The position numbers were made by a program, and so were the translations under genes. A model generated the notes under the pieces. It did no database searches and had not been told where the DNA came from. It saw only the letters and a program-made list of their open reading frames with translations. DNA of 64,000 nucleotides from Heterohyrax brucei (Eukaryota; Chordata; Mammalia; Hyracoidea; Procaviidae). The DNA lies in NCBI GenBank assembly GCA_028571685.1, contig CM053141.1, forward strand, positions 71,657,833-71,721,832. Reading direction: 5' to 3'. Shown one piece after another: positions 10,805 to 21,409 of this stretch; the stretch's first letter is position 1; every line of letters starts with the position of its first letter.

Positions 10805-11357
10805 CCATTCTATCAGTGGTTTTTTAATTCTTTTGATAAAGTCTTCGGATGAGCAAAAGTGTTTGATTCTTAGTAGTTCTCATTTATCTATTTTCTGTTG
10901 ATTATGCTTTGTTTGACAGCTTTTGAAGTCTGTCTGTGTTATGTATTAACACTTCCATTGTTGATCCTAATTTTTCTTGGATGAACTTTATTGTTTTAGA
11001 TTTGATATTTAGGTCTTTTATACAATTTGAGATGATTTTTCTTTAAGGTGTGAGATAGGGGTCTTGTTTCAATTTTTTGCAGGTGGATATCCAATTTTGC
11101 CCCCACCATTTCTTAAACAGACTGCTTATACCCCAGTTTAAAATCTTAGGGCCTTTGTGAAACACCAACTGTTCATAGGAGGATGGTGGCATCTCTGGGG
11201 TCTCAAATCTGTTCCATTGGTCTGTATGTCTCCCTTTGTACCACTACCAGGCTGTTTTGACAACTATTGCAGTGTAATGGTTTCCAAGGTGGGATAGTGA
11301 GAGGCTTCCCAGTGTGTTCTTCTTCAGTAGTGCTTTACTTATCTGGGGTTCCTTCTA
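10805..11357 (-). mobile_element. L1 copy A, ORF2 remnant (right part)
   Basis: It matches the reversed ORF2 region at 46660-47205, including TTTTGATAAAGTC, GTGTTTGATTCTTAGTAGTT and GTGCTTTACTTATC. It contains several stops in all minus-strand frames. The element is 5'-truncated at about 11357. Confidence 0.88.
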
Positions 11358-11371
11358 TAGGAACCATTCTA

Positions 11372-11488
11372 GAGATGAGATGGAAAGGAAGGCAGGAAGG
11401 CAAAAAGGAAGAAAAGAAGGAAGCAGGGAGCGAAAGAGGAAGAAGGGAAGAAGGAAAGGAGGTAAAGAGGGAAGGAAGGCAGGCAAAG
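11372..11488. repeat. Purine-rich (GGAA/GAAG)n low-complexity tract
   Basis: About 115 bp of almost pure purine on the plus strand. Charged open frames through it (11267-11527) reflect composition and are not genes. Confidence 0.95.
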
Positions 11489-11735
11489 TTATATGTACCT
11501 AATTCCCTTCCCTACTCCTCTATTTGAAATGGGGATCTCAATTGGAAATAGAGCAGAAAGGAGATATGGAATGATATAACTGTAAAAATCCAAGTATGGA
11601 TTAATATATCAAAAGCTGACTATGAAGTGATATGGTATGATATAGTTTCAATTTTAATAGTTTAAACTTTAAAAATCAACCTACTTTATTTGTATTAATT
11701 GCATAATATATATAAGTATGAATAAATTAAAATAA
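11489..11735. other. AT-rich spacer, nothing recognised
   Basis: AT-rich, with no ORF or known repeat seen. Confidence 0.35.
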
Positions 11736-11739
11736 TAAA

Positions 11740-12125
11740 TTATAAACCATTCATAATCCCATCACCAAGAGATAACACTATTAATATTTTAATATCTTTT
11801 CTATGCTTCTCTCTCTATATTTTATTTTCAAACATGCATCATTCTTTTTCTATGTAGCAGTTACTCTCTTACAATTTTCTGTTTTATATAATATTCATGA
11901 ACATAATTCCATAACATTTAATGTTCTTGTACTTCATCATATTAACAGATACTTAATATTTCATTGTATACACACACACACACACATTTATTGAACCAAT
12001 CTTCTATTAGATAGATATTTAGGGTGTTTATAATATTTTTACTATTCTGAGTAATATTTATAGATAAATCTTATGTCTCTTGGTTATCATTTTCTTAAGG
12101 TAATAGAGTTGAACAATTTAGAGTT
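11740..12125 (-). mobile_element. Ancient L1 3' region (L1ME/L1M-like)
   Basis: It resembles the antisense of ancient L1 3' ends: ATCCCATCACCAAGAGATAA, ATATCTTTTCTATGC, later TTTATTGAACCAATCTTCTA and TTTAGGGTGTTTATAAT. It is strongly decayed. A short (CA)n run lies at about 11970-11986. Confidence 0.65.
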
Positions 12126-12404
12126 TATTACTTACCACAAATTGCCTAGAAAATAAAATAAAATAAGAAAGGTTTTAATGTAAACCTCTGTGGTGAGTTA
12201 GCGTCAGAAATGCTGCTATAAAACTTCCAAGAGGTAAAATAATAAACTACTGAATCCTGACAATTAATTTCATTACTTTATAGTTGGTGAGGTTTTGATT
12301 TATCCGAGATCACTTATTTTCATTATTTTTCTTATAATCAGATGTGGGAGAAAATACCATGTATTGACTAAGATATATACCTGGCTTTGCTGTCTTCAGG
12401 ATAG
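12126..12404. other. Unrecognised AT-rich stretch
   Basis: No gene or repeat was recognised. Confidence 0.35.
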
Positions 12405-12670
12405 GGTGTGATAGACAGGGCTGCAATTACCGTGGTGGCTGCCGCCCTCCACCGCACCGGCACCACACCGGCACCGCACCGGCACCGCACTGCAGCCAAC
12501 ACACCGCCCTATCCCACAGCTCAGGTCCATCCAGCACATCCTGAGGAAGGAGTTGACCCTACTACAGTACCTTCCTCAGTGGTGTTAGGTAAAAAGAATG
12601 AAAATTCTCAAATCTCTACTTACAGACTCCTGAACCCAGGAGGTCATCAAATAAAGTTCTTACAGCAATG
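12405..12670 (+). other. CpG-rich segment with 11-bp tandem repeat, origin unknown
   Basis: It contains about nine CpGs between 12430 and 12515, against a CpG-poor background. ACCGGCACCGC-like units are tandemly repeated at about 12451-12490. An 87-codon frame (12408-12671) runs through, rich in Thr, Ala, Pro and His. A second frame encodes a short leucine-rich stretch ending at TAG, next to GGTAAAAAG, which could resemble a splice donor. AATAAA occurs at 12650-12655. Possible origins are a processed pseudogene, a lone exon or a minisatellite. No family was recognised. Confidence 0.4.
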
Positions 12671-12724
12671 ATTCCCAGACTTCATCATTAATAATTATGG
12701 CTGAGGTGCACATTAAAATACCTC

Positions 12725-13188
12725 TGTCTTCTAACAGAAATACCATGAGTATTAACAAAGAGAAATTCATTTCCTCCCAGAAAAGTAAGCTAAAGGTCCA
12801 AATTCAGAGTGTCACCTCTAGGGGAAGGCTGTCTCTGTTAGTTCTACAGGAAAGTCCTTGTCATCAGTCTTCCCTGAACTGAGAGTTCTGAGGCACGGGG
12901 ACCCTGGTTTTAAAGCACACACTCTGCTCCTCCGCACTGTTCTTTCCTGGTGGTATGCAGTCCCCAACTCTCTGTTTACTTCCCTTGTCTTTATATCCAA
13001 GATATATTTAAAGCACAGTACACTCTTAAAGACTGAGTTTTGCCTCACTAACACAACTGCCACCCATCCTGCCTCATTAGCATCATAGAGGCAGGATTTA
13101 TAACTTAGAGGAACATCAATAGCAGGAATCACGGTCCAGCCAAACTGCTACACACAGTTTTGGGGGAGAGACAGTTCAATCCATGATA
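12725..13188 (-). mobile_element. MaLR-type LTR
   Basis: Antisense copy of the LTR family at 14002-14484. It starts at CTAACAGAAATACCA and passes GGGGAAGGCTGTCTCTG and CATTAGCATCATAGAGG. It ends with CAGTTCAATCCATGATA, the reverse of the LTR's TG start. It directly abuts the old L1 that begins at about 13192. Internal ERV sequence is absent. Confidence 0.8.
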
Positions 13189-13191
13189 GCC

Positions 13192-14001
13192 TCACAATAG
13201 CCTATTTTGTTGAAACCCAAAAGTCAATCCCAAAATTTATATGGAATTGCAAGAGGTCTCATATAGCCAAAACAACTTTGAAAAGGTACAAATTGGGAAG
13301 GCTTGTACTTCTCAATGTCCAACTACACTGTAAAACTACAGTATGGTGGTGGTGTAAGGAGCAATGGAATAGAATGTGAGTTTAGAAATCAGCCCATGCA
13401 TCTAAGGCCAAAGCCTTTTCATCAAAAGTGCCATGATAATAGGGGAAAAATAGTTTCTTTAACAAACAGTGCTTCACAACAAATAGTTCTTCACAGGTGA
13501 AAGAATGAAGATGGACCCATATCTAACACCATACATGAAAATGAACTTAAAATAGATCAATGACGTAAGAATTTAAGTCATAAAATTCTTAGATGAAAGA
13601 ACATGGTTAAAGCTTCAGGGCCTTGTTTTTGACGATGTGACACAAAAAGCATAAACAACGAAAGGAAAAAAGGGTAATTGGTGGGCTACTCTCCCCAAAA
13701 CAGAAAATAACAAATGTTAATGAGGATGTGGCGACACTGAGATCTTCACGATGGCTGGCAGAACCGTAAAACGGCGCAGCCGCTGTAGAAAATAGTTCCG
13801 CTGTTTCTCAAGAAGTTAAGCATAGAATTAACACACGACCCTACAAGCCCACTGCTAGATAAGTACTCAGAAGACTTGAAAGCAGGGATTCAAACAGATA
13901 GTTGTACATCAATTTTTATTACAGCGTTATTCACAGTAGCCATGAGGTGGAAAGTATCCAAGTACTCATAAGCAGATGAGTAGCTAAACAAAATGTGACG
14001 C
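13192..14001 (+). mobile_element. Old L1 (L1M-type) ORF2 3' region, left part
   Basis: It carries typical degraded L1 ORF2 DNA, including AAATTTATATGGAATTGCAA, ATGGTGGTGGTGTAAGGAGC and TTATTCACAGTAGCCATGAG. No long frame remains. It is interrupted at 14002 by a solo LTR and continues at 14522. Confidence 0.82.
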
Positions 14002-14484
14002 TGTCATGGATCTAATTGTGCCCCCTCCAAAAGACGTATAGTAATTTGCCTGGGCCAGGATTCCCTGTACTCTGTGATTGCTCTCCATTTTGTGATTTTT
14101 CTGATACTGTCAATCCCTTCACAAGATCATCTCCCTGCTCTACTGTAAAGGGGGTTTCCCTGGGGTATGGCTTGCACCACCCTTTATCCTTTCAACCTAC
14201 ATGAGATAAAAGGAAAGGGAAGCAAGCAGAGAATCGGGAACCTCATACCATCAAGAAAGCAGCACCAGGAGTAGATTACATCTTTCAGACCTGAGGGTCC
14301 TGTGCCAAGATGCTCTCTGAACAAAGACTGATGCAACATAAGGACAAGGGGGAAAGCTTTTCTGTCATGTGGACATCCTGATTTTGGACTTGTGGCCTAC
14401 TGAACTGTGTAAGAATAAACTTTTCTTTGCTAAAGCCATCCACTTGTGGTATTTCTGTTAGAGCAGCACTAGCTGACTAAAACA
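14002..14484 (+). mobile_element. Complete solo MaLR-type LTR with 5-bp TSD
   Basis: The element begins TGTCATGGATCTAATTGTG and ends in CA after GAGCAGCACTAGCTGACT. AATAAA lies near 14415, where an LTR poly(A) signal is expected. The flanks are GACGC (13997-14001) and GATGC (14485-14489), a 5-bp duplication differing by one CpG-to-TpG change. The start, end and TSD length agree with ERVL-MaLR LTRs. It interrupts an L1, which gives the order of insertion. Confidence 0.88.
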
Positions 14485-14489
14485 GATGC

Positions 14490-14521
14490 CAGCCAAGCCA
14501 AGTGCCGTCAAGCTGGATCCT
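14490..14521 (-). mobile_element. SINE tail fragment
   Basis: AGCCAAGCCAAGTGCCGTCA plus a degraded GGATCC core is the antisense tail of the GGGGCC-body SINE. It is wedged between the LTR and the resumed L1. Confidence 0.75.
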
Positions 14522-14906
14522 CATACATCCAAATAAATAGTACTCAAACCTAAAAATAAAAGAAGTTCTTATACATGCTATGACATGGGTGAACCTAGAA
14601 AACATTATAGTAAATGAAATAAGTCAGACACCAAAGGAAAAATATTATATGATCCCACTTCATGAAGAATCTAGGACAGGTAAATGCATAGAGACCAAAG
14701 TTTATTAGTGATTATTGGTGGCTGGAAGGAGAGGAATATGAGGAGTTGTTGCTTAAGGGGTACTGTGTTTTGTCTGCATAGGGTGATGGAAGAGTTTTGG
14801 ACATATTGCTCGTGGTTGCACGATATGGTGAATGTAGTTAATATCACTGAATTGTATACATAAAAATGGTTAAAAAGGCAAGTTTTCATTATATGTATTT
14901 TATCAC
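14522..14906 (+). mobile_element. Old L1, 3' end (right part)
   Basis: It continues the L1 from 14001 (after ATCCAAATAAATAGTACTC) through AAATAAGTCAGACACCAAAG, CACTGAATTGTATACATAAA and an A-rich tail. Confidence 0.82.
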
Positions 14907-14918
14907 AAAACAATGATA

Positions 14919-14985
14919 GCCAAGAGGCGCTCCTTGAATACTCTGGGGGTCAGTTCTACCCTGGCCCCTAGGGTCGCCATGAGTC
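14919..14985 (+). mobile_element. 67-bp SINE fragment with perfect 12-bp TSD
   Basis: AGGCGCTCCTTGAATACTCT, then GGGGCC-body sequence, ending at GCCATGAGTC. It is flanked by AAAACAATGATA at 14907-14918 and 14986-14997. Both the head and the terminal palindrome are missing, yet the TSD is perfect. Confidence 0.92.
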
Positions 14986-14997
14986 AAAACAATGATA

Positions 14998-15286
14998 ATG
15001 ATCATAATAATAGGCGTGACACTGAGTGTTTCTGGTCCACAAGGCCTGGGATAGGACCTACTGTACTCTTATCAAGCTCCTTAGCTATGTTATTTCTAAA
15101 GCAGGTGGTCTTGTCCATAGACTACACCTGGAGAGATGGCCCAGAGTTTCTATTGTCTGCCATCCTTATTTTGATGGTCATGGACATTGAGCCCAAGGCA
15201 GTGATGAAATACCATCTTAAAAGTTACACAGGGCTTGGTCCTAATTTCCAAATTATCACTTTTGGTATTGAAGTGACAAAACTCAA
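14998..15286. other. Unrecognised stretch
   Basis: The 134-codon frame covering 14913-15317 starts inside a SINE and ends in a microsatellite, so it is not considered a gene. No repeat was recognised. Confidence 0.4.
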
Positions 15287-15309
15287 TCTCTCTCTCTCTC
15301 TCTCTCTCT
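15287..15309. repeat. (TC)n microsatellite
   Basis: About 11 TC units, followed by a T-run. Confidence 0.95.
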
Positions 15310-16030
15310 TTTTTTAAAGAGAAGGACAAGTACATGGTTACAGTCATAATTTCACCCCTCCTTCCAAACATCCCCTCCAAAAAAAAAAACCTGTTTGGCT
15401 AGAAGCAATGAGATCTTGGATGAGCATGTCACAAACACTAAACAGAAAAAAGATGTCCACAAGAAAAGAATACACAGGCAACATGACACTGGGAGCCAGC
15501 CAGTTGATTCCAGCAAGGACGAGGTCTCAGAATACAAATAAACTATGTTTACACAGTATCCTGGGAGCTAAAAGCACTTGGTAGACTATTATTTTTCTTT
15601 CCTTTTTATGTGAATATTTCTTCTACAAAACTCGTTATCATTGATTCTATTTTACATCTGAGGAAGAACAAAGTGAAGTGCCTAATTTGTGGCAATGAGG
15701 ACTACAGTGCTGACAGCTACAGTGACTTGGTGACTGCCCCAATCTTTCTTTAGATGGAAGCCAGCCTGTAACTGGACAAGTTCCACCTGGCATCATGGAA
15801 TGCCTTTTCAATATAGTCTGAGAACAAACCGTGTCAACACAGGGTTGAGATTATTGATTTAAGCATGTTAAGACCCTACAGTTGCAAAACTTCCTGAGTA
15901 CTCTCACACATTGTCTATAACTTAGAATAAGCACTTAGCTTCAGATTTAGGAAACAGAATGGAGAAGACATACATGCATGCACACACTAATTCTGCCTTA
16001 TATTGCCAATTAGGAGAAGAAAAAAAATCA
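15310..16030. other. Unrecognised stretch
   Basis: No gene or known repeat was recognised. Short overlapping frames at 15150-15537 have no motif. Confidence 0.35.
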
Positions 16031-16033
16031 GTC

Positions 16034-16225
16034 AAATCAAGGGATGCTAACTTATGGTGATCCGAGGTGACTCAGAGTAGAATTGTGTTCCTTAGAGTTT
16101 TCAGGGATGACTTTTTTGAAAGGTCAGCAAGATTTTCTTCCATGATGCTCCTGGATGAGCTCAAATCACTGATCTTTCAGCTAGCAGCTGAATGCTTAAC
16201 TGTTTGCGTCACCTGTAGACTTCCA
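16034..16225 (-). mobile_element. AfroSINE-type SINE, long body variant, old
   Basis: The antisense tail region is followed by ACTCAGAGTAGAATTGTG, then a diverged body and a reversed tRNA-like head (CTAGCAGCTGAATGCTTAAC). Confidence 0.72.
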
Positions 16226-16433
16226 TCAGGAGCACATCATGGTCTGTACAGTTCCTGCCTTCTAAACATGGAACTGTTGATCTCAGCACACAGACTGTTT
16301 CTACATTTCATGGTCCAGATTTATTTTCAGCTTCAGTATGAGGAGTACAGTATGAGCTTTACTTTCCTACTTTACTTTTTGGTATTTGAAATCAGGGAAA
16401 ATTAACTTACAAGGCTAAAATAATCACGATACT

Positions 16434-16476
16434 AGCCAAGCCAAGTGCTGTCAAGTCGGATCCGACTCATGGGGTA
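16434..16476 (-). mobile_element. SINE tail fragment with palindromic core
   Basis: AGCCAAGCCAAGTGCTGTCA followed by AGTCGGATCCGACT and CATGG. The head and body are missing. Confidence 0.85.
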
Positions 16477-18260
16477 CCTAAAATTATTTGCATTTTAAAG
16501 TAATTGCATATTTTCCAAGAGTGAATTAGACATTTCAGAGATTTGGTGGCTTCTTATAACTAATCTCATAAAAAATTCTCACCACTATGCGCAATTTATT
16601 CAGCCACTGTTACTGAGAATCTGCTCTGTACTACCACTATGCTGGGAACTAGGGAAACAATGGTGCTATTGCTTAAAATGAATCACATGTTTTCAACAAC
16701 TAAAATTTTATAAGTATGTTACTTTTTCCATTTACGTGCAATTAATTACTGTTCCACTTTATAGCTATTAATAAATATGCTCATTACAAGGATTGGCCTA
16801 ACAACTTTGAAAAATTGATATCAAAGAATAATTGTTTTGTGAAGTAGAAAAATGGACATTTGTCCAAATATCGGCTTGGTCTAAGAAACTACTCTTTTGA
16901 TTTTTGCAATGCATGTGTTCTTTTAGTCATACTTTTAATCATACTTAGTCTTGTAAATTGTCCTCTTTTAATTTTAGACTCAGTTATCTAAGCAGAACTT
17001 CTGTGTATGATTTTCTTACTGGCTCATAAGTCATAGGATTTTTATTTTGCTAGAGGAAAGGATAAAAACTGAGAATAATTAATGATTTTTATTTCTTTGA
17101 AAAATCAAAATATTATAATATGATATTTCTTTTTTGTCGTCAGCTTTGATTTTTCAGTCTAGTATCTATGGGGAAACATGTGCAACATAATTTCATTCAA
17201 TTTTGTGAAATTATTTTTCTTTAAATGAACATAGAAATAATTGCTTCACCAGAAAACTATCTGTCCTTTCCTTTCCACCAAGCTTTTGGTGGGTTAGATA
17301 ATGAGTTCAATTTAGCAGTAAATAAACTCAGGCATAGGAAGATAGTAAGTAATGTTTTCAGCTTCGTCCATACAATTTACAACCTAAATGTGACCAGAAT
17401 GGTGAGTGTTTTTGTATACTGATAATAAAGATTAAATGTTTGTTTAATATGTGAAATAGAAGGCATTTACAATGTTTAAATGTCCTTTCAAATTATACAA
17501 TATTGTATGAGATGTGTAGTATCTTCCCAACTGATGTCACATGGAGACATCATTCCCAGTAAATCCTCAATGTTTACATACATCTGTAATTAGTCGTAAA
17601 ATCTACTTGATTTGATTACATTTGAGTGAATGGAACACACTGTTTTAGTGCTATTCTGAATATCTATTAATAGGTTTATTACCTGGAACATATTTACTTG
17701 TTCACTGCAACATCTGCTAAACCTTTTGTGATCGTATTAAAATAGCAGATCTCAGCATAAAGTGACATCATTGTATATCACCTTTGGTATACAATGGTTG
17801 GCCAGACAAGTTTAATTGGATGAAGACTATATTTGAAACATGTGACATTCATTGACTTTGTAGGTTAGATTCTGCCTGTCTCAGTTACAGAGCTTCTCCG
17901 GTAATAGCTGTTGACTATCTGGGGAGGCATACTAACTGACCTTGTCTACCTAATGTAATGGACTAATGACAGCGTTGGTAGTTATTTGCATAAAACACTT
18001 ATTTTGAAAGAGCTTCAGTAGATATCATCTCATAAATGAATGGATATGTAATACCAGTTATGAAGGCAACAGATACCATTTCATTACTGGAAGCAGCTAG
18101 AAAAATTAGACATTTCCTTTATAAACCTGTCCTCACATTTTTTCAATGTATTCAATCTTACTACTTTTTCAGGGCTCAATTCAAACCTAATCTCATTTAA
18201 ATAATTATCCTTGTATTTTTCCAGTCCATCCAACCCATTTCTGGTCTTCTAGAGCATTCA
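16477..18260. other. Unrecognised AT-rich stretch of 1.8 kb
   Basis: No exon, repeat or RNA gene was recognised. Stops are frequent in all frames, and the longest plus-strand frame (17225-17422, 65 codons) has no motif. Confidence 0.4.
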
Positions 18261-18261
18261 T

Positions 18262-18420
18262 GAAGCTCAAGTGTTGCAGTGGTTGAAAGCTACAGCTATT
18301 AACCAAGAGGCTGGCAGTTCAAATCTAACAAACCACTCCTTGGAAATCTTATGAGGCAGTTCTACTTTGTCCTATAAGGTTGCTGTGGATGGGAATTAAC
18401 TTGATGGTGAAGGGTTTTTG
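18262..18420 (+). mobile_element. AfroSINE-type SINE
   Basis: A tRNA-like head (GTTGCAGTGGTTGAAAGCTA, then GGCAGTTCAAATC as B box), then CTCCTTGGAAATCTTATGAG and a degraded tail near GGAATTAACTTGATGG. Short body type. Confidence 0.88.
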
Positions 18421-18755
18421 GTATAGCCAGTATTCCACTGTTTTTACACTTTCATATAAACTGTAATTACATAATATCTATAAAATTGCCATCCACGTGG
18501 TGGTCACAGGCAAATAAACAGTCTACGCAAGTTCTTTATTTGAAGGAAGCATATACCTGTCAGTTTCTCTTTAGATTCTCTTTTCTATTTTTTTACACCA
18601 ATGCTGTCATGTCACAATTGTTTCAACATCTCTCTTCTCAGTTACCCTTCCAACACACGCCCACACATAGAGAAATATTCTTCTAGGATAACCAGGCTTC
18701 TAGTTATGATAGAGTAACTAATAAGGGACTTTACCTTCCATGATCAGGGAAAAAA
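18421..18755. other. Unrecognised stretch
   Basis: No gene or repeat was recognised. Confidence 0.35.
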
Positions 18756-18759
18756 AAAA

Positions 18760-19091
18760 TTACAAAGCAATGGATTTCAGCCATCAGACAACAGGCAGAT
18801 AGGACTGCACCACTTGAGAGAAGGAGAATAAACAAGGTGAATCCTATCACTGACCCAGCTTTACGCCTGTAGGTACTAGATGAATGGTGGCACAGAGAAA
18901 GGCACTCAAGTCAAACACGATGATGGCCCCCAGCTGAGATGACAAAAACATCAGAGTTTGTGGAAACTGAGCCTCTAGGTATGTGTGTATCAGCGAGGGG
19001 AAATTTCCCAGAGAAAGAGCTCAAGAGCTTTGCTCTGCATGATGGGGTGTTGGGGGAGATTGAATTTTCACACTAAGTCAAGCTGTGTATA
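18760..19091 (+). mobile_element. HAL1-like/L1 LINE, 5' portion
   Basis: Assigned mainly because it is continuous with the LINE at 19257-20790 after removing the SINE between. The sequence itself (around GATGGCCCCCAGCTGAGATG) is not diagnostic. Confidence 0.45.
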
Positions 19092-19256
19092 AAAAACAAA
19101 ACAGAAACCTTTGCCATTGAGTCAATTCTAACCTACATTGACACTATAGAACAAGACAGAACTGAGTCATAGGGTTTCCTGTGAGTGGCCGGTGGACTTG
19201 AACTGCTGCCCTTTTGGTTACCAGGAGAACTCTTAACCACTGCTCCACCAGGGCTC
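19092..19256 (-). mobile_element. AfroSINE-type SINE with TSD
   Basis: Antisense SINE ending in GCTCCACCAGGGCTC, the reversed head. The flanks are CAAGCTGTGTATA (19079-19091) and CAAGCTGTGTGTATA (19257-19271), a duplication differing by two bases inserted or lost. Confidence 0.92.
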
Positions 19257-20790
19257 CAAGCTGTGTGTATACAGTGTAAAACTCTAGGAGAACAAAAAGT
19301 AATGAGGAAGCTGGAAGTGAAACAATTCTAAGAGGAATTACTGGGCTGAGAGACATTGTAGCCAGAGTGGAGAGACTGTGTGGAGCCTACAGAGCATTCG
19401 GTGGAGACTCTCTCAGGGTCACACTTTACAAGCTCGGCAAAATTAGATCCATCCTTACAAAGCTTATAAATAAAACTGGAACTGTTTAAGTTAATCTGTA
19501 AGCAACTTCATCTCCTGACAAAAGACAACACTCTTTAAAGAAAGACAACAAAAGCCATATGTGCAGTAATGTAGCATCTATTACGCAGCATCCAACAAAA
19601 GATTATTAGAGTTGAAGAAGCAAGAGCATAGGACCAATGAGATTAAAAATTCTAGCATTATAAATAGAGACAGAGATAATAGATGTGATGGAAATAGTGA
19701 TCAAAATTTTTTTAAAAGTCTTGTAAAGGCTCTTAAAAATGTGATTTAAAGGAGTACATACATGTACGAGGAGAATGCAATACATAAAAGCAGAACCATG
19801 TTGAAAGACTAGAAATGTTGAAAAAATGAATTCATGGAATGGACTTAACAGCAGATTAGATTAAAGGAGAAAAGACCACTGAACTTTAAGGCAAATAATA
19901 GGTACCATCCAAAATGAAGCATTTATATGCAGAATATAAACAATACGAGGTTAAACAAATCAGTTAAAAAGGGCAAAAATTTGAACAAAAATTTCCCAAA
20001 TGGCTAGTTAAAAATAAAAAGATGCTTGACATAGTTAGTCATTAGGGAAACATAAATAAAAATTAGTCAGATACCACTATATATTAAGGTTGCTAAAATA
20101 AATGAACAAATAAATATGACAACAAAAGATTTCTGAGATTGTGGAACAGCTGAAATTCTCATTTATTGCTGCTAGTACTGTAAGAGGAATATTAAATTTA
20201 GGAAATAGTTTGACAAGTGTCTTGAAAAAGTTAAAATATACTTATGAAGTGACCAAGAGATTCTATTCCTAGATATTTGTCTAGAAAAATTGAAAATGTT
20301 TGTCTCCCTAATACTAAGCGCATGAATGTTCATAGCAGTTTTATTCATAATAGCCCCCAAACTAGAAACTGTTTACATGCCCACCAACAGGTAAATGAAG
20401 TAGCTGTGATATATTCATGCAATGGAATAATATTCAGAAATAAAAACAAATAAACTACAGATACAGCAAAAACCTGTATGAATCTTCAAAACATGCTGAG
20501 TGGGAGCAGCTACACTCAAAGGGAACATATTGTATGATTCCACTTAATAGGAAATGTTGGAATAGGTGAAACTGATCAACAGTCACATAAATCACACGAA
20601 TGGTTAGCTGGGGATGGACTTAACAAACGGACTGGAAAGGTTTTCCCGGTTGATTCAAGTGTTGTCACTGGGGTGGTAGTAGCATATGTAAGTGCATTTG
20701 TCAAAACCCATCTAGCTATACCCTTAAAATTGATATATTTAATTGTATTGCATTTATGTACCTCAATAAAATAGATGCAATAACTTTAAA
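19257..20790 (+). mobile_element. HAL1-like LINE: ORF1-type region joined to L1 3' end
   Basis: Around 19830-19920 the DNA resembles the coiled-coil part of L1 ORF1 (GGACTTAACAGCAGATTAGA, then a run ending in ATCCAAAATGAAGCA). From about 19980 it passes directly to ORF2 C-terminal/3' end sequence (GTCATTAGGGAAACATAAAT, CATAATAGCCCCCAAACTAG, ACCTCAATAAAATAGATGC). Absence of most of ORF2 is the HAL1 arrangement. An L1 with a large internal deletion would look the same. Confidence 0.65.
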
Positions 20791-21120
20791 AAATTTACTA
20801 AAAACCAAGACAAAAATATTCCTTAAGCTTTTGTCACTATATGTTCCTTGACTTGCTAACTTCCAATTCTCCCATTTTTCCCTGATTATTGCAAAAGTTG
20901 AAGAGCTTAAGTGGTTACATAGGAGCCTCTTGGATATCCGGTAGGTGAGTGAGACACAGGGTGGAGTAAGCGGAAATCATCGCCAGCTGTAAGAGATAAG
21001 CAGAATTCTGGGAAAACTGTTGTGTACTTGTTTTCATAGTTAATGTTCAATAAGTTGTTTTATGGTTGTAGTATACTTATTGATTATTCAGTTTATCAAC
21101 TAGACAGAATTTCTCTTTAA
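20791..21120. other. Unrecognised stretch
   Basis: No gene or repeat was recognised. Confidence 0.35.
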
Positions 21121-21132
21121 GAGTCTTATTTA

Positions 21133-21296
21133 AAAAAAATAGAAAAGAAAGCATTGCCTTTGAGTTGATTCTGACTCATAGCCATCCTGCAGGACAGAGT
21201 AAAACTGCCCCATTGAGTTTCCAAGGAGTGCCTGGTAAATTTGAACTGCCAGTCTTGGTTAGCAGCACTTAACAACTACACCACCAGGGTTTCCAA
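21133..21296 (-). mobile_element. AfroSINE-type SINE, first of two at one site
   Basis: An A-rich left end, then GAGTTGATTCTGACTCATAG, TCCAAGGAGTGCCTGG and CACCAGGGTTTCC. It is bounded by GAGTCTTATTTA (21121-21132) and GAATCTTTTTA (21297-21307). Confidence 0.92.
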
Positions 21297-21307
21297 GAAT
21301 CTTTTTA

Positions 21308-21409
21308 AAAACCAAACCTCATTGTTGATTATGTTGATTATGACTCATACAGATCCTATAGGACAGAGTAGAACTGCCTCACAGAGTTTCCAAGGAGTGC
21401 CTGGCAGAT
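21308..21409 (-). mobile_element. Truncated SINE, second at the same site
   Basis: AACCAAACCTCATTGTTGAT, GACTCATACAGATCCTATAG and TCCAAGGAGTGCCTGGCAGA; the head is missing. It is bounded by GAATCTTTTTA (21297-21307) and GAATCTTATTA (21410-21420). Confidence 0.88.

Noticed and set aside
11267..11527. Lys/Glu/Arg-rich ORF
   Set aside because: Encoded by the purine-rich low-complexity tract and L1 sequence.
12600..12670. Possible 3' end of a host transcript (AATAAA)
   Set aside because: AATAAA is common by chance in AT-rich DNA, and no upstream gene body could be identified.
14913..15317. 134-codon plus-strand ORF
   Set aside because: Begins next to a SINE fragment, runs through unrelated DNA and ends in a (TC)n tract. 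No domain.
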